Shown: positions 46,619 through 58,037, counted from the stretch's first letter. The stretch: 64,000 nucleotides of DNA from Drechmeria coniospora (GCF_001625195.1 NC_054391.1:5715157-5779156), one strand, 5' to 3'. Numbers and translations: made by a program. The notes: generated by a model from the sequence alone, not told the origin.

Positions 46619-48762
46619 GCGGGAGGGCATCCGGAGAAGGGCGGGCCGGCCTGACGGATGACGGCTCCGGCGCCACGGCACGGAGCATGGCCGGCCGCCT
46701 TCTGCAGGGCATCCCGCGGCATCTCGATGTATTGCGATACTGGATCGGCCCCGCCGGGCCTCTTTTCCCGCTCGTGTCGGGGGCCGATTTGCTACCTGGC
46801 GTTTTCGGAGTGACATGCAAGGCTCATGGCGTGTAGGACTGGCTGTTTCCTTCCCTTTCACTTGTCGATTTTGTTGTTCTGTTGCAATTTTACCGCCGCA
46901 TCCGAGGAGGTGGACCGGATGGACGGATAGATACCTGGGTCGGCGAGATGGCTGCCGCTGCCGGAACCCATGGCGCCTGCTCGCACTCCTCTCCGCGTCG
47001 CGGCGGGGGAGCCCGAGAATGTAACGGCTCGAGGACCGCCGACGGGCAGGGACGGCATGGGGATCGCAGGACAAGGATGAGGGTGTTGTCGAACATGATG
47101 CTTGTCTCGCGATTTTAATCAAATATCCATGGTACCAGCCGCCGCCGCCGCCCGTGTTTTGCTTGGTGACACGCACGAAGAGCCGACGGCCAGCATTCCC
47201 CCGGCTGCGAGGGACGTTTCTTGCTTGACCCCCCCCCCCCCCCCCCTCCTCTCCCCCTCACACCCCCTACCCAGGCATTTGCACGAAAGGGGCAGACGGA
47301 GCCGGAGTTTGGTCGTGTGCTTATCAGCGGACTCCCAGCCGATCGCCTCGTAAGCGGCCAGCCCCATGTTGCCGTCGGCCGCACTCGACGATGGCTCACC
47401 TCGATCCAGTGCCAAGGTGCGCTCACCCGTCCTCGTGTGGTGGTCTCCGTCGGCTGAGGCAACTGCCGAGAGCCGTGGTGGCGTGTTGCTGCCAACTCGT
47501 ATCGCTCGTATTGGACGCCCATCCCCGTCATCCTCCAGGCACCCGCCTCGCAGCCCAACCGAGGAAGCCTCGCGAGAAGCCCGGAACACCATGCTGCTCC
47601 TGTTTCCTTTACACGACGCATGAGATGCCTTCCGATGGCTTGGGCGTGGACGAGGCGAGGCAGGCGAGGCAGCGGCCGGGCAACAGGACGGCGACAAAAC
47701 GGGCGACGAACCAGGTGGCGAAAAAAGGTCGGGCGATGATGCTATGATTTCTCCCAGCCCGCAGCACCCTTCATCGTGTCAGCCGGCATCTGCACTTCCG
47801 CAAGCACGGATGCAGGCAAGTGTAGGGGCACTTGTTCTCAACAGGGCGATGGTACGGGTCGGGGCATCCCTCGACACGCGCCGTACGGAGCAGGCAGACG
47901 GGTAGAACGGGGGGGATGGAGAGGTTACCGTGGAAGAATAGCATCCCGAGCACGTCAGCTGCCGGCCTCTGGCAGGGAAACCAGACGAATCATCGGCGTC
48001 GTCGTCGCCACGCATCCCTTCCGTCCGCCCAGCCACAGCAGCTCGCCAGGTGTCGACCCCTACGCTAGAGAGACCCCTAGACCCCGCCACCGACCTCATC
48101 CGTCCTCGCAGCTTGGCTGGCGCTGCCACGATGCCGATGCCGTGGGCCTCGCTGCTACAGCCAAGTTCAGGCTACATTTACAGCACATGTAGGGGATGCA
48201 GCAGTGGCATTGGCCCTGCGTTTTCCCTGCGAACGATGCCGGTACCGCCACACCACCATGACCGACACCTCTGCCGTCACCCACCCCGGCACCAAGGCAT
48301 AATAACATACAAGTACCGCCGACCCTCTAAGCTCTCTGCCTTGCCTTCCAGTCCATCCTCCTCCAGCGTGCCTCCAGCGTGCCCTCCAGCGTGCCCTCCC
48401 CCGTACCTGTACCCTCCTGCTCACCGTTCTCCTGCTCGTTCATCAAGACGCAAACGTCTCGTCGTCTTCTCTTCCCATCGTTGCCTTTCCATCGCCTCCA
48501 TCCCATCGCCGCCATCCCGTGCCGCCATCCCACCGCACTTCGCCGCAGCCTGTTCTCTCTGTGCCGAGTTTCTGCTCCGAACCTGTTGCGGCGGTGGCAA
48601 CCGCAGCTACAACGGTAGGTGCACCGAGCCTGCCACGCCTTCATCACGATCTCTCGGACGAGGTACGCAGCCATCTCCGGTCAAGCGAGGACGAGCGGTG
48701 CGACGTCGTCGTACCCTCCTGCTGCCATCACGGCTTCCATCACGTCGTCCACGACACCCATC
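46619..48762. other. Intergenic NOP58 to stomatin gene, with long CT-rich leader
   Basis: No gene is supported. A run of about 18 C begins at 47229. From about 48330 to 48760 the + strand is C/T-rich, with the 12-base unit CCTCCAGCGTGC repeated about three times near 48358-48400, and looks like promoter plus 5' UTR. A GGTAGGTGC donor-like site near 48614 could mark a 5'-UTR intron. Confidence 0.5.
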
Positions 48763-50021
48763 ATGTCCGACGCCAACGCCGAGAGCTCGGCGAGGAAGCC
48801 GCACGGCTCCGACGAGAACACTCACCCTTCGCTCGGAGGCTTCCAGCCCCAGTCGAGGATGGCTGTCCAGCCTCCCAAGAAGGAGGACCTCCAGCGCAGC
48901 TACGCCACCGTCGTTGGTGACGAGGAACCCCAGCCGAGGGGTTGGTACGGCAGCATGAGTACGTCTGCTCTCCGTCCGCCCGCACCTGCATCGGCCGCCC
49001 TGCACTTCTATCCCGCACATGTGCTACTGCGTCCACGCCGGTGCTGACCCGTGCTTCGTCAACCACCAGTCCACGCCCTCGGCGGCTTCATCGGAACCCT
49101 CGGCGCCATCCCCTGCTGCGTTTGCTGCCCCAACCCGTACAAGAACGTCAACCAGGGCAACGTCGGTCTCGTCACCAAGTTTGGCCGCTTCTACAAGGCC
49201 GTCGACCCCGGCCTCGTCAAGGTCAACCCCCTCAGCGAGAAGCTCCTCCAGATCGACGTCAAGGTCCAGATCGCCGAGGTGCCCGAGCAGTTCTGCATGA
49301 CCAAGGACAACGTCACCCTTCGCCTCACCTCGGTCATCTACTACCACATCGTCGCCCCCCACAAGGCCGCCTTTGGCATCACCAACGTCCGCCAGGCTCT
49401 CATGGAACGCACCCAGACCACCCTGCGTCACGTCGTCGGCGCCCGCGTTCTCCAGGACGTCATCGAGCGTCGCGAGGAGATTGCCCAATCCATCGGCGAG
49501 ATCATCGAGGACGTCGCCGCCGGCTGGGGCGTCCAGGTCGAGAGCATGCTCATCAAGGACATCGTCTTCAGCCAGGAGCTGCAGGAGTCGCTCTCCATGG
49601 CCGCCCAGAGCAAGCGTATCGGCGAGAGCAAGATCATCGCCGCCAAAGCCGAGGTGAGGATGGACCGATGGTGCTGCCAAGCCTGCGGCCCTACCATGTC
49701 CCGCTAACCTTTGCCGCGCAGGTCGAATCCGCCAAGCTCATGCGACAGGCGGCCGACATCCTCAGCTCCGCCCCCGCCATGCAGATCCGCTACCTCGAGG
49801 CCATGCAGGCCATGGCCAAGTCGGCCAACAGCAAGGTCATTTTCCTGCCCGGCTCCAACCAGGGTCTCAACAATGCGCTCAACGCCGCTGTCGACCCTGG
49901 TCGCTCTGCCGACGGAAAGGGCGCCGGTGCCGCCGCCGAGGTTCCGCACTATGACTTTGGCACGGCCCAGGATACGAGCTTCCAGCAGGCCGTGAATGCT
50001 CGCATCATTGAGAACATCTGA
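48763..50021 (+). CDS. Stomatin-family (SPFH/band 7) membrane protein
   Basis: Scaffold-type protein that inserts a hairpin into the membrane and oligomerises. Exons are 48763..48958, 49070..49653 and 49722..50021, giving 359 aa. A disordered N-terminus (~65 residues) precedes a short hydrophobic, Cys-containing hairpin (IHALGGFIGTLGAIPCCVCC). The SPFH domain follows: NVNQGNVGLVTKFGRFYKAVDPGL, VPEQFCMTKDNVTLRLTSVIYYHI, LRHVVGARVLQDVIERREEIAQSI and GWGVQVESMLIKDIVFSQELQESL. The C-terminal coiled coil and oligomerisation part is SAKLMRQAADILSSAPAMQIRYLEAMQAMAKS. It resembles animal stomatin more than prohibitin. Introns are GT-AG. Confidence 0.92.
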
Positions 50022-50955
50022 TAACCTGCCACCAGTTCACCTTGCTGTAAATCCACTCAGTCTCTCCGACTCTCCCTCCATCGTTTGACCCCCGCCCCTT
50101 TACGACAATGCTACGATCGTTTAATGACCGCCTCTTCGCCATTTGCTTTCTATTATGCTCCCTCAATCTCCCTACTTTGCCCCCTGGGGCATGCAACGAC
50201 CATGATTCCGGCGCTGCCATGGCTAGGTTTCGTGCACCGAAGTTCGGGAGAAGGGCTGGGTGTCATGATGGATAGGAGCGCGAGGGATGTCCCAAGGCTT
50301 CCAGGGACCTGCGAGTCTTGACTTGATTTTGTTTTGTACCTATACCCCCAGTCGCTCACTAGGACGACAAGTACTGCGGCCGCGCGATATGGACTGCGAA
50401 GTTTTGTGCACCATCGACATCCACCGTGATGAAATAGTCAGCCCCATGTGGCGTCCATGCTTCGTCCAGGCAGTTCTGCCATTGCGTGATGCATTCATGG
50501 ACGACGCGATGATGATGAAACTGCAAGTCCTGCCGGATATTGTTTCTTGGGACAAACATATCTCACAAGCAACCTCGGCGTCTAGAATATCGTGCCCAAC
50601 GGCTACGTGACAGCTAGTACTCACTTCACGCCCGCATATCTTACAGCGGCGAACCTTGCGTAGCACTCGCAGCCGTCCCGTGACGTCCTGGTGCGACCAT
50701 CCGTGCAAGCTATGGCACGGTCCACCCGATAACATCGGCCCATGCGAACATGTCGACACATGCATGCGAACAGCCCATCTTTCAGCCTTCACTTGTACAT
50801 GCTGCCCTTCGTCTCTGCCCGTCGCTCTCGCTGCTCATTCCTCTTCCTCGCAAGGCTCTCGGAGCTGGCCGTGCCCCTCATGGCCAAAGTGGCCTCATAC
50901 AGGATCTCGACATCCTTCTTCACACTGCCATTATTCTCCGTGGGCCTCTGCCGGC
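50022..50955. other. Convergent intergenic region stomatin/APC10
   Basis: 3' flanks of convergent genes. Nothing beyond short Leu/Ser-rich open frames without recognisable motifs. Confidence 0.55.
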
Positions 50956-51885
50956 TCAGCGAATCTCGGGTTCACGCATAAAGTCCGGCATGGTGAACGT
51001 CGTCTCGCCGGACTCGATTCTCGCGGCGGCGAGGGACCGAGCCATGTCACCCAGCGGGTCATGCGAATTCGAAGCAACGACGTGCTGGTCATCGATGCCG
51101 GTCGTGTCCATGGCATCCATCATGGCAGGGGCCCCGCGGCCTGCCCCCTGGGCGGCATCGGCATCAAAGGCGTAGATTTTGATGCCGCGGAGGTGCGTGT
51201 CCTTTCCGTTTTGGTGATTTTCGAGCACCTGCATCTGAAGGACGTAGGAGACAAGCGTGTTTCCGTCCGGTTCGCCTCCGGCGCCTGCAATGGGAACCTG
51301 CTGCCACCCGACGGGGTTGTCGAGGTTCATGGCGGCAAATTCGATGAGATTGTTCTCGCTCGTGCCGGACTTGAAGACAATCTTGGTGGGCGTATAGGAC
51401 TCGTCCTCGTTGTAGTCGACGTAGAATCGGATGTCGCGAATGCCGACGCGCTTCACGAAGTAGACGGTGAGCTTGTGCGGCTGCGGGCCGTCGGACCTGC
51501 GACGAGTCACGTCAGCGGCCTCGGACGGGACGAAGAGGAACGCGCGGCGGGGCCGGGCTCACTGCCAGTACTGTTTCAAGTCGTCGCTCCGGAGCTCGTT
51601 GACGCCGCAGCCTGGCTTGTGGCTGCCGACGGTGAACTTGCCGAGGTTGGAAATTTCCTTGAGGCCAACGGCGGCTGGGTCGAAGGGGAGGGACCCGTCG
51701 TGGTCCTCCGCCTGCTCGTCGTCGATGCTCGTGTCGTCGTACTGCTCCTGGGACAGCACGTCCTCGTCCTCGTCGTCGTAGGCGACGGCGCCCATGGTAT
51801 GGTCCAGGCCCACGACGGCGGCGCGGGCCATGCCGAGAACGCTGAGGTCGGGCTCCGAGCTCGAGTCATCCGAGTCGAGAGGCAT
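50956..51885 (-). CDS. APC10: Anaphase-promoting complex subunit 10 (APC10/Doc1)
   Basis: Processivity subunit of the APC/C ubiquitin ligase; its DOC beta-sandwich helps hold degron-bearing substrates. Exons are 51885..51563 and 51496..50956, giving 287 aa from the ATG at 51885. An acidic, disordered N-terminus (~75 residues) is followed by the DOC domain: LKEISNLGKFTVGSHKPGCGVNELRSDDLKQYWQSDGPQPH (across the 66-nt intron), VYFVKRVGIRDIRFYVDYNEDESYTPTKI, and the highly conserved MQVLENHQNGKDTHLRGIKIYAF. A C-terminal extension carries DPLGDMARSLAAARIE. The true start may lie upstream: a well-formed potential intron (51887..51956) joins the preceding open frame to this one in phase (see the next feature). 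Confidence 0.93.
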
Positions 51886-51928
51886 GCTGAGACGAGAGTT
51901 TGTGGTCAGATGAGTGGCTGGCGGGGGC

Positions 51929-52279
51929 TCAAGTCAGCATCATGATGTCGACGTACGCGTGCTGAAGAGATTGCTCGAGTCGACCCTGGTGAAAGTGAAG
52001 CTGACGTATGACTTGGTCAATGTCCACGTCGCGCCGGGCGAGAACTTTCTCACGAATCTCGAGCGCTTCCCGGAGCGCCGCGAGGTTTTCCTTGTCGGCC
52101 GAGGGCACCGGCCTGAAGGAAGGCTCTCTGAAGCTGGCGACGGCACCGAAAGGCGTGACGGACAGCTCCCTCAAGGGGTATCGCCGTGCGGGTTCCCGCT
52201 CGTCCAGGTCGTCCTCGTAGATGGGAAAGGGCGGACTCGACGGAGGAGCAGGGCAAGGGGGGCGAGGCGTGGAGAGCAT
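51929..52279 (-). CDS. Uncharacterised coiled-coil ORF, possibly a 5' exon of APC10
   Basis: 116 aa from the ATG at 52279. A Pro-rich start (MLSTPRPPCPAPPSSPPFP) leads into EREPARRYPLRELSVTPFG and then a charged helix (ADKENLAALREALEIREKVLARRDVDI, DQVIRQLHFHQGRLEQSLQHA) that looks like real coiled coil rather than random translation. I do not recognise the family. It stops 43 bp before the APC10 ATG on the same strand. Alternatively, a GTACGT donor at 51956, a CTGAC branch and a CTCAG acceptor at 51887 would fuse 108 residues in frame to APC10, giving 395 aa. I cannot decide between a separate gene, a fused exon and alternative transcripts. Confidence 0.42.
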   Translation of the reverse strand: MLSTPRPPCPAPPSSPPFPIYEDDLDEREPARRYPLRELSVTPFGAVASFREPSFRPVPSADKENLAALREALEIREKVLARRDVDIDQVIRQLHFHQGRLEQSLQHAYVDIMMLT

Positions 52280-54188
52280 TCTGCGTCCGGTGGCGAGCCT
52301 GCGTGATGCTTCACGGGAGCAGAGGACAGCGGGGAAGGGAAATGGAACGGAGAATAGGAAAGGCGAGTCGGAGGGGGAAGAGTGCGGCTTGACGGAAGGT
52401 TGGGGCGAGCAGAGGAAGAATGGAGGCGGGCGGCGGAAGTCGGAGAATGGGTCATGGATATGGAAGAAGGAAGCGGCCACGCAAAGAAAAAAAAATGGAG
52501 GCGGTGATGGGCATGGGAATGGATGCGGGAGAGAAGCAGAGCCAAGGCGGCGGCAGGCGACCGAGCCATGGACGGCACAGCGCAGCGAGTGGCAGCATTC
52601 TTTCGGTAGGGAACCAGCAGGAGAGTGGTGCCTACGCGTAGGGGACTCGAGAGGGCACAAGGGCGCGAGGAGAGGCGGAAACGGCGGCGACTGAGGGATG
52701 CGAGGCGAACGACGGTCTGCAGGGACGAGGAAGCAAGCCAGCTCTACTCACAGCGATGAAGACGAAAGGGATGCGGAGGAGGGCCCGGGGCGACAGCTGG
52801 CGGTGAGGGGTTGTGGGCGTGGTGATGATGAGGCTGCTCTGGGGTCCTGTGGACGCTGGCGGCGGCGGTGCTGGCTGTGTTGGCGCTGGCATTGCTGTTC
52901 ATCTCTCGGTGACGAGCCATGGCCGCCGCCGCAGCGGCGGCGGCGGCGGCTGGAGGTGCTTCCGGTACTTCTGGTGGTGGTTGTGGTGGTGATGGCGGTG
53001 CTGCTGCTGCTGCTGCCGTCGTGGCCGCCGTTGCCGCCACCACAGGCGTCTCCTCTGGGAGCTGTGGTTGCGGCGAGACGGCGGCGGCGTGCAGGGCAGC
53101 GTTGGCAGCGACATGGCGGGCTCGCCTGGACCCGCGAGAGATGTCCATCAACGACAAGCCCCGTGCCCGTGGGCGCCTGTCGACGAGAGGCGAGGGTCGC
53201 CGGCGAGGGAAGCAGAAAGGCGAGAGCTGTCGTTGGCGAGACGAGGTTCGTCGAAGGACGGACGTTGGAGTGACGTATGATACGTATTACCGGCAGAAAG
53301 GAAGGAGGGTGAGAGGAGAAGAAAAGAATGACGGAAGAGTCGGTCCGTCAGCAGCGAGCCCGTTGCCTATTTTCGTTCCTATAGTCGTTCCGCTGTCGGC
53401 AGTTGCATAGGTACGGGGTGGAAAATGAATCTGTATCATGGACGTAGATAAATAAGGTACAGTACAAGGATGCGCCGTACACCGTTGCGGCACACCGTGC
53501 AGCCCAGATGCCCTTCGCGTAAGGTGAACGCGATATCACGTGATTTGCAGAGTGACGTCCAACTTGACCACTTACACCGGCTACGACAACATGAAATTAC
53601 AGTCGATGGCATTCACATTACCCGCCGCCGACAATAAAAGCATTCGCCACCATCCAACAGCGTCTGACGGTGACATCAACCGGCTCAAGATGCTCCGTGC
53701 TCGTTCCAAAAGAGCAAGAGACAAAGGACTCGTGGCAAGTCCGATGCGAATGGCTCCGCTGCGTCGTCGGCTGCGGCCATGACACGGCCCGTTGACAGTC
53801 TTGTTCCATTACGGAATGCCGTGGACACTTCCCGTACCACCTTTTGGGTGTCGAACAGGCCTCCGGCACGCTCCACGCTCCGACAATGCCGGGTGCAGGA
53901 TTCGAGGGGAACTGGCTCCGTCGGCTCGTGCTCGAGATGGAGAGGAGGACAAGACGTCACGAGGAGTCAAGCTTGCTTGTGAACTGATCATCATGATTCG
54001 TAGAGAGACGCTTCATCGAGCAGGACCACCCCTCCGCCGCAGCGTCGAAAGTCATGCCCGTCCTTGGACAGGTGCGGCACGCGACATGCTGCTGCCGGTG
54101 GGGAAAAGCGTCTCGGTGGTGTCGTGCCCGTCCTGCCGTGCCCGAGGAAGGGCGCGTCGAGCAGATGCATGTCGTATTGTGCCCGTCA
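52280..54188. other. Gene-poor region with CT-rich leader and GCC/GCT triplet repeats
   Basis: 52280-52740 is strongly C/T-rich on the minus strand, leader-like for the preceding frame. 52744..53148 (-) is an open frame of 134 codons (MDISRGSRRARHVAANAALHAA..., then poly-Ala and Pro runs, then His/Pro-rich) ending next to a GTGAGT donor-like site at about 52753. It may be a first exon of an uncharacterised gene, but I see no continuation in phase. 53160-54188 has nothing recognisable. Confidence 0.4.
52919..53035. repeat. GCC/GGT triplet-rich low-complexity tract
   Basis: Runs of GCN/GGN triplets, including GCCGCCGCCGCAGCGGCGGCGGCGGCGGC near 52921 (given here only as its pattern) and GGTGGT and GCTGCTGCT runs near 52975-53012. 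On the minus strand they encode poly-Ala, Pro and Thr. Confidence 0.75.
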
Positions 54189-54446
54189 TCACTCCGCCGC
54201 GGCCGAGGGCGGAGGGGGAGGCACGTATGCGGCGGCGGCTGCGCAGGCCTCGGATCGACGGCGCTGCTCCGCCAGCTCCGCATCCCACAGCCAAGGTAGC
54301 CTCTTCATCTGGTGACCGAGGAGAAGGCCGAGCATGACGACAAAGGTGCCGTATCCAAGCATGAAGCCGATACCGAGCCAGACCAGGCGAGATACTGCGC
54401 ACGGATCGCCTCCCGCGATGTCGGTGGCACAGGATGTCGGTGCCAT
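54189..54446 (-). CDS. Possible small single-pass membrane protein
   Basis: 85 aa from the ATG at 54446. A short polar start (MAPTSCATDIAGGDP) precedes one clear hydrophobic segment (LVWLGIGFMLGYGTFVVMLGLLLG, residues ~20-43), then HQMKRLPWLWDAELAEQRRRSEA and an Ala/Pro-rich end. The order of TM helix, basic stop-transfer and amphipathic charged helix is protein-like, unlike the surrounding DNA. I recognise no family. It could be an orphan gene or chance. Confidence 0.38.
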   Translation of the reverse strand: MAPTSCATDIAGGDPCAVSRLVWLGIGFMLGYGTFVVMLGLLLGHQMKRLPWLWDAELAEQRRRSEACAAAAAYVPPPPPSAAAE

Positions 54447-57400
54447 GGTCGCCACCCTGGGCCTGTCGTCTCCGATGGTGGTTGGTGATGTGTATGGCGG
54501 CGTCTCCTCTGTTCACTTGCCAGCGTCGGAACGATGGGCCCCGGTGGCTGTCCAGCTTCTTTCTCGCTTCTTCGCAGCTATTCTCGAGGGGCTTCCCGTG
54601 TGCCTCGGAGAAGGTTCCTCCCCCCCGCGTGTGCAAAAATCGACGTGAGTCGTATGCTCGCAGGGTAAGCGGCGTTTGCTCGGCCGCGTGAAGGACGGGG
54701 TTGTGAAGTTGTCAGCTGAGGGCTCGGCTCGGTCCGAGTACGTACCTGCTGTGATACCTGGCTCGATGACCAAGTCGTCACACAGAGCAAGCCTCGGGGC
54801 CGGCGGGCGAGGAGTGACCAAGGGACGTCGCTGCCGTGTGCAACTTTTCACAGCACCCGAGGCAAAGGGATGTCTTTCCGCTCCATCGTGCCCATCACTC
54901 ATCGGCCACCGGCAGTAGCTTGGCCACATCGTTTGGTACGTGCCAGGGTGAAGAAAGGTGCATCCGACGTGCAATCCTGCGGCCCGAAGCAACAGCACTC
55001 GCTGCCTACTTGTCCGGCGCACCTCGCACATGAGCTTTGGCCCGTCGAGGTAGGTACCGTGCAGGTAGCATGCTGACGCCTCGACAACCCTCATGTCATT
55101 GCCAACGTTCCGACCACGCACCGCCAGGAGATGTCTCCTCCATCGGGACAGGGGCCAGGTGACCTTGTCACATTGTCGTGGAATGTCTTGAGGTCGGGAG
55201 GCAGCGGCTAGCAATGCCGGAGCGTCGACTAGCCTGCCAGAGCGTCGACGCGGTCTTCCTGCGGCGGCGGGAAGGGACGAGCATGTGATGGAGGGGACAA
55301 CTTGCGTCGCGTGTCCGTTTGGTGATGGGCCTCGTGGCGCGTTTCACGACAAGACGGCACAGGCGGGCGGAGAGGCTGCCGCGGGCCCGTCCGCGTGGGA
55401 ACGATATGGAAACATGGCGAGTGAATGAGCCGGGAAGCAAAGCGTCATGTCGAAGCTGCCTCGGTTGCTTTCGAAACGCATTCGACTCTGGCCTTGAAGG
55501 TCGGTGGCAGCTAGCCAGCAAGCATCGCACATGACCCAAGCGTCTGGGTTGCAATGGCATTTCATGGTAGCCGGCAAGTAATTCACCGCTACGCAAGAGT
55601 GCAGACTTGGGGGAGAAAGGCCTGGACGGCACGGTCGAGAGGACATGTAGACGGGCACGAACAGGCTGTGAAGCGGAGCCATGGCGCGTCTCCTCATTCT
55701 GTTGCCGTTGGTCCCTGAACGCAGTCGACATGGCATGGCTTCGGCATCGCGCGGGTCGTTCGCCGACAAATCTCGCGTGCCACTGCAACGTGCACGGCTC
55801 GGAGTCGCTACACCTGCGGCTCCATCGGCGACTGGAGGTCAGAAATGTGGCAGGACGACAGGTGGCATGCGGCACAACAGACGCTGGAGGACATGGGCCA
55901 TCACGGACGACGTGGAGGAGGAGGAGAGCGGAGAGGACTGAGTGGAAGGGCAGAGACGAGGGGAGAGGTGGCAGGGTAGAGTAGAGGGGAGGTGGAAGGG
56001 AAGAGACGAGGGGCTCGAAGGAGGGGGGGTGGGAAAGAGGGGGAGGGGCACCCTGCTGTCTCTGCAGGCATGCTCTGGCGACGACACCGACACCGAGACC
56101 GACACCGAAGCCGTGGCGCTGCCGGCCATGCAAGCAGGCGCCTGTCAGGCGAGCATGGCGGGTGAATATGAAGCATAGAAGCATGGGAAGAGGACATGGT
56201 GCACCCCCATCGGATCGGCTGCATCGCGTGGTCCAGATCGGCGTCGGGGTCGTGGTCGTCTGCCGTTGGCGCCATGGACAACAATTCGTGCGACGCCGCG
56301 ACTGCCGGCCAGGGCAAGGCGTCGTAGTGGCGGCAGAGTCATGCCACGACCTCGGACGACACCGAGGCGGCGAAGAGAGTGAATGGCCGCGGCAGAGGGA
56401 CCAACGGGGGAAGACGTGGACGGTGAGCTGCATCGTGGAGCATGGCCAGGAGCTGCGACGGCCGGAGGGACGGTTGGCCACCGTTGCCCGACCAAGGTTG
56501 CCACGACAAGGCGTGACCACGAGAGGACATGTATTTGTTGCGTGGCGCGAGAGAGTTTTCTGTCGTTTCTTTGCTGCTCGGATGTGGGGGAAAAGTACGC
56601 GAATGCTTGGTGATGATGATGGCCAATGCCTGCTTGAAGCCATTCCGTACCACAGCTAACCCATCTATGCCTAGTACGGCACTTTCGTACAGTGCCATCC
56701 ATCTACCGAGTACGGGGGACAAGACAGGCACCAAGTCATGCTACCTCCAGCATTGCATACTTGGGTAGTCATGGTCGCCGGCTGCGCCAGTTGTACGGAG
56801 TGCATGCTCACATCTACTGTAGAGCCGCCTGTAGTTGTGAGTACGGCACTTTGAACTGCAGTTGTGCCGTAATTACAACGTAATTACATGGAGAGACCCC
56901 AAGATCAGGTCTACTTCATCTTCTCAGGCCACGGAGTGGAATTCCGACCCGACTTTGAAACCAGAAGGGTGCTCCTGAACGACGGAAAACGTGCTTATTT
57001 CCTCGGTCGTGATTGGGGAGGCCGCTGACTGACAACTTTGGTGGCAGGTTGACCAGTACCGTGCAGGACGAGAAGGGTACGAGAAGGGAGAGCTGCATTT
57101 CTTTTCCTCAAACCAAGTCCGAAAACTGGCCGGTTGGGACGGGTCGTCGGCATCGAGGAGGGCGTTTGAGCACGCGTGCCTGTTACTCGAAATAGATTGT
57201 TGACGGAAGCACAGCCTACGTGCATCGACACGAAGCTCCCAGCCGTCGCACCGAACCACAGGTCCGTCCATTGTGCGACAAGGACCGATGCAAGATTGCA
57301 TGCACGGCACTTGCGTTTGCAGTGCAGTGTACTTGATAGCGGACCGGGCGGTCACGGCAGCCAGCGGCTCGGGGGGGAGACGAGAAAAAAACTGGCTTCG

Positions 57401-57821
57401 ACGCTGGATACTCGAATGAATGGAATGCCACACGGACAGCCTAGGCCATTCGATGGCATGAGCATTCTGCCGCAGATGCCGCGCACGAGGAGTCTGAAAC
57501 CAGCGGATGGCAGGCGACCGACATGACCGAGCCGGGACATTGACAGGTGGGGAGGCCGATTCTAGTGCGAGATTGAGATTTGAGAGTACGGAGCATTACC
57601 ACACGCACAGGTATTGTTAGATACGACCATAGGTACTATGCAGAGCAGCAAGTGCCGTGCTTGTAAGTGTATCAGTAAGTGGCATGCGGAGAAGGGAGTT
57701 GAAGTGCGTACTGCAGGTGTACAAGTTATTAGTAGACGGAACCACTTGTACGGAGTAGTTTACTTGTTCACCTACAGAGGCTACAGTGCATGCAAGTGCC
57801 TACTGTTACCTACAGTGGGGT

Positions 57822-57882
57822 GGCAAAAGTGTCGATTCACTTGCAGTGGTAGCGCAACCAAAATTGAATCGTCACTTTTGTC
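57822..57882 (+). mobile_element. 61-bp inverted-repeat (MITE-like) element, copy B
   Basis: The left arm GGCAAAAGTGTCGATTCA (57822-57839) and the reverse complement of the right arm TGAATCGTCACTTTTGTC (57865-57882) agree at 16 of 18 positions. The whole element plus the 10 bases before it (TACAGTGGGG) matches the reverse complement of 31793-31862, with only about ten differences by eye. Confidence 0.72.
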
Positions 57883-57930
57883 TACTAGGTACCAAGTGAC
57901 TGTACCAGGTACCTTAGTATGCAGTACATT

Positions 57931-58037
57931 GGGGGCAAAACCTATTTGCCCACCTTCAGGTACCATTTTCTATCAGGTTACGGAGTATATTGGACTGGTA
58001 ATGTGGTACCTAAGGGTAGGCAAATACTTTTTGCCAC
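57931..58037 (+). mobile_element. 107-bp inverted-repeat element of a second type
   Basis: A 34-base left arm (57931-57964, GGGGGCAAAACCTATTTGCC then CACCTTCAGGTACC) and a 33-base right arm (58005-58037) are inverted copies at roughly 80 percent by eye, around a 40-base loop that contains TTACGGAGTA. It lies 48 bp downstream of the first element. No coding capacity. Confidence 0.62.

Noticed and set aside
45397..46836. Long + strand frame and opposite-strand frame overlapping NOP58
   Set aside because: Both are shadows of the NOP58 coding sequence, which has full domain support in its own frame.
52171..52578. Minus-strand frame MPSMARSPAAALALLL... as a secreted or membrane protein
   Set aside because: The Leu/Ser/Pro/His run comes from CT-rich leader DNA. 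It overlaps the better-supported coiled-coil frame and has no conserved feature.
55168..56643. Long open frame of about 490 codons on the minus strand
   Set aside because: Composition is Arg/Ser/Pro/His-rich throughout with no motif, domain or hydrophobic core, and codon use is unlike neighbouring genes. GC-rich DNA gives such frames by chance.
56924..57433. 169-codon minus-strand frame
   Set aside because: No recognisable motif or start context, and no plausible splice partners.
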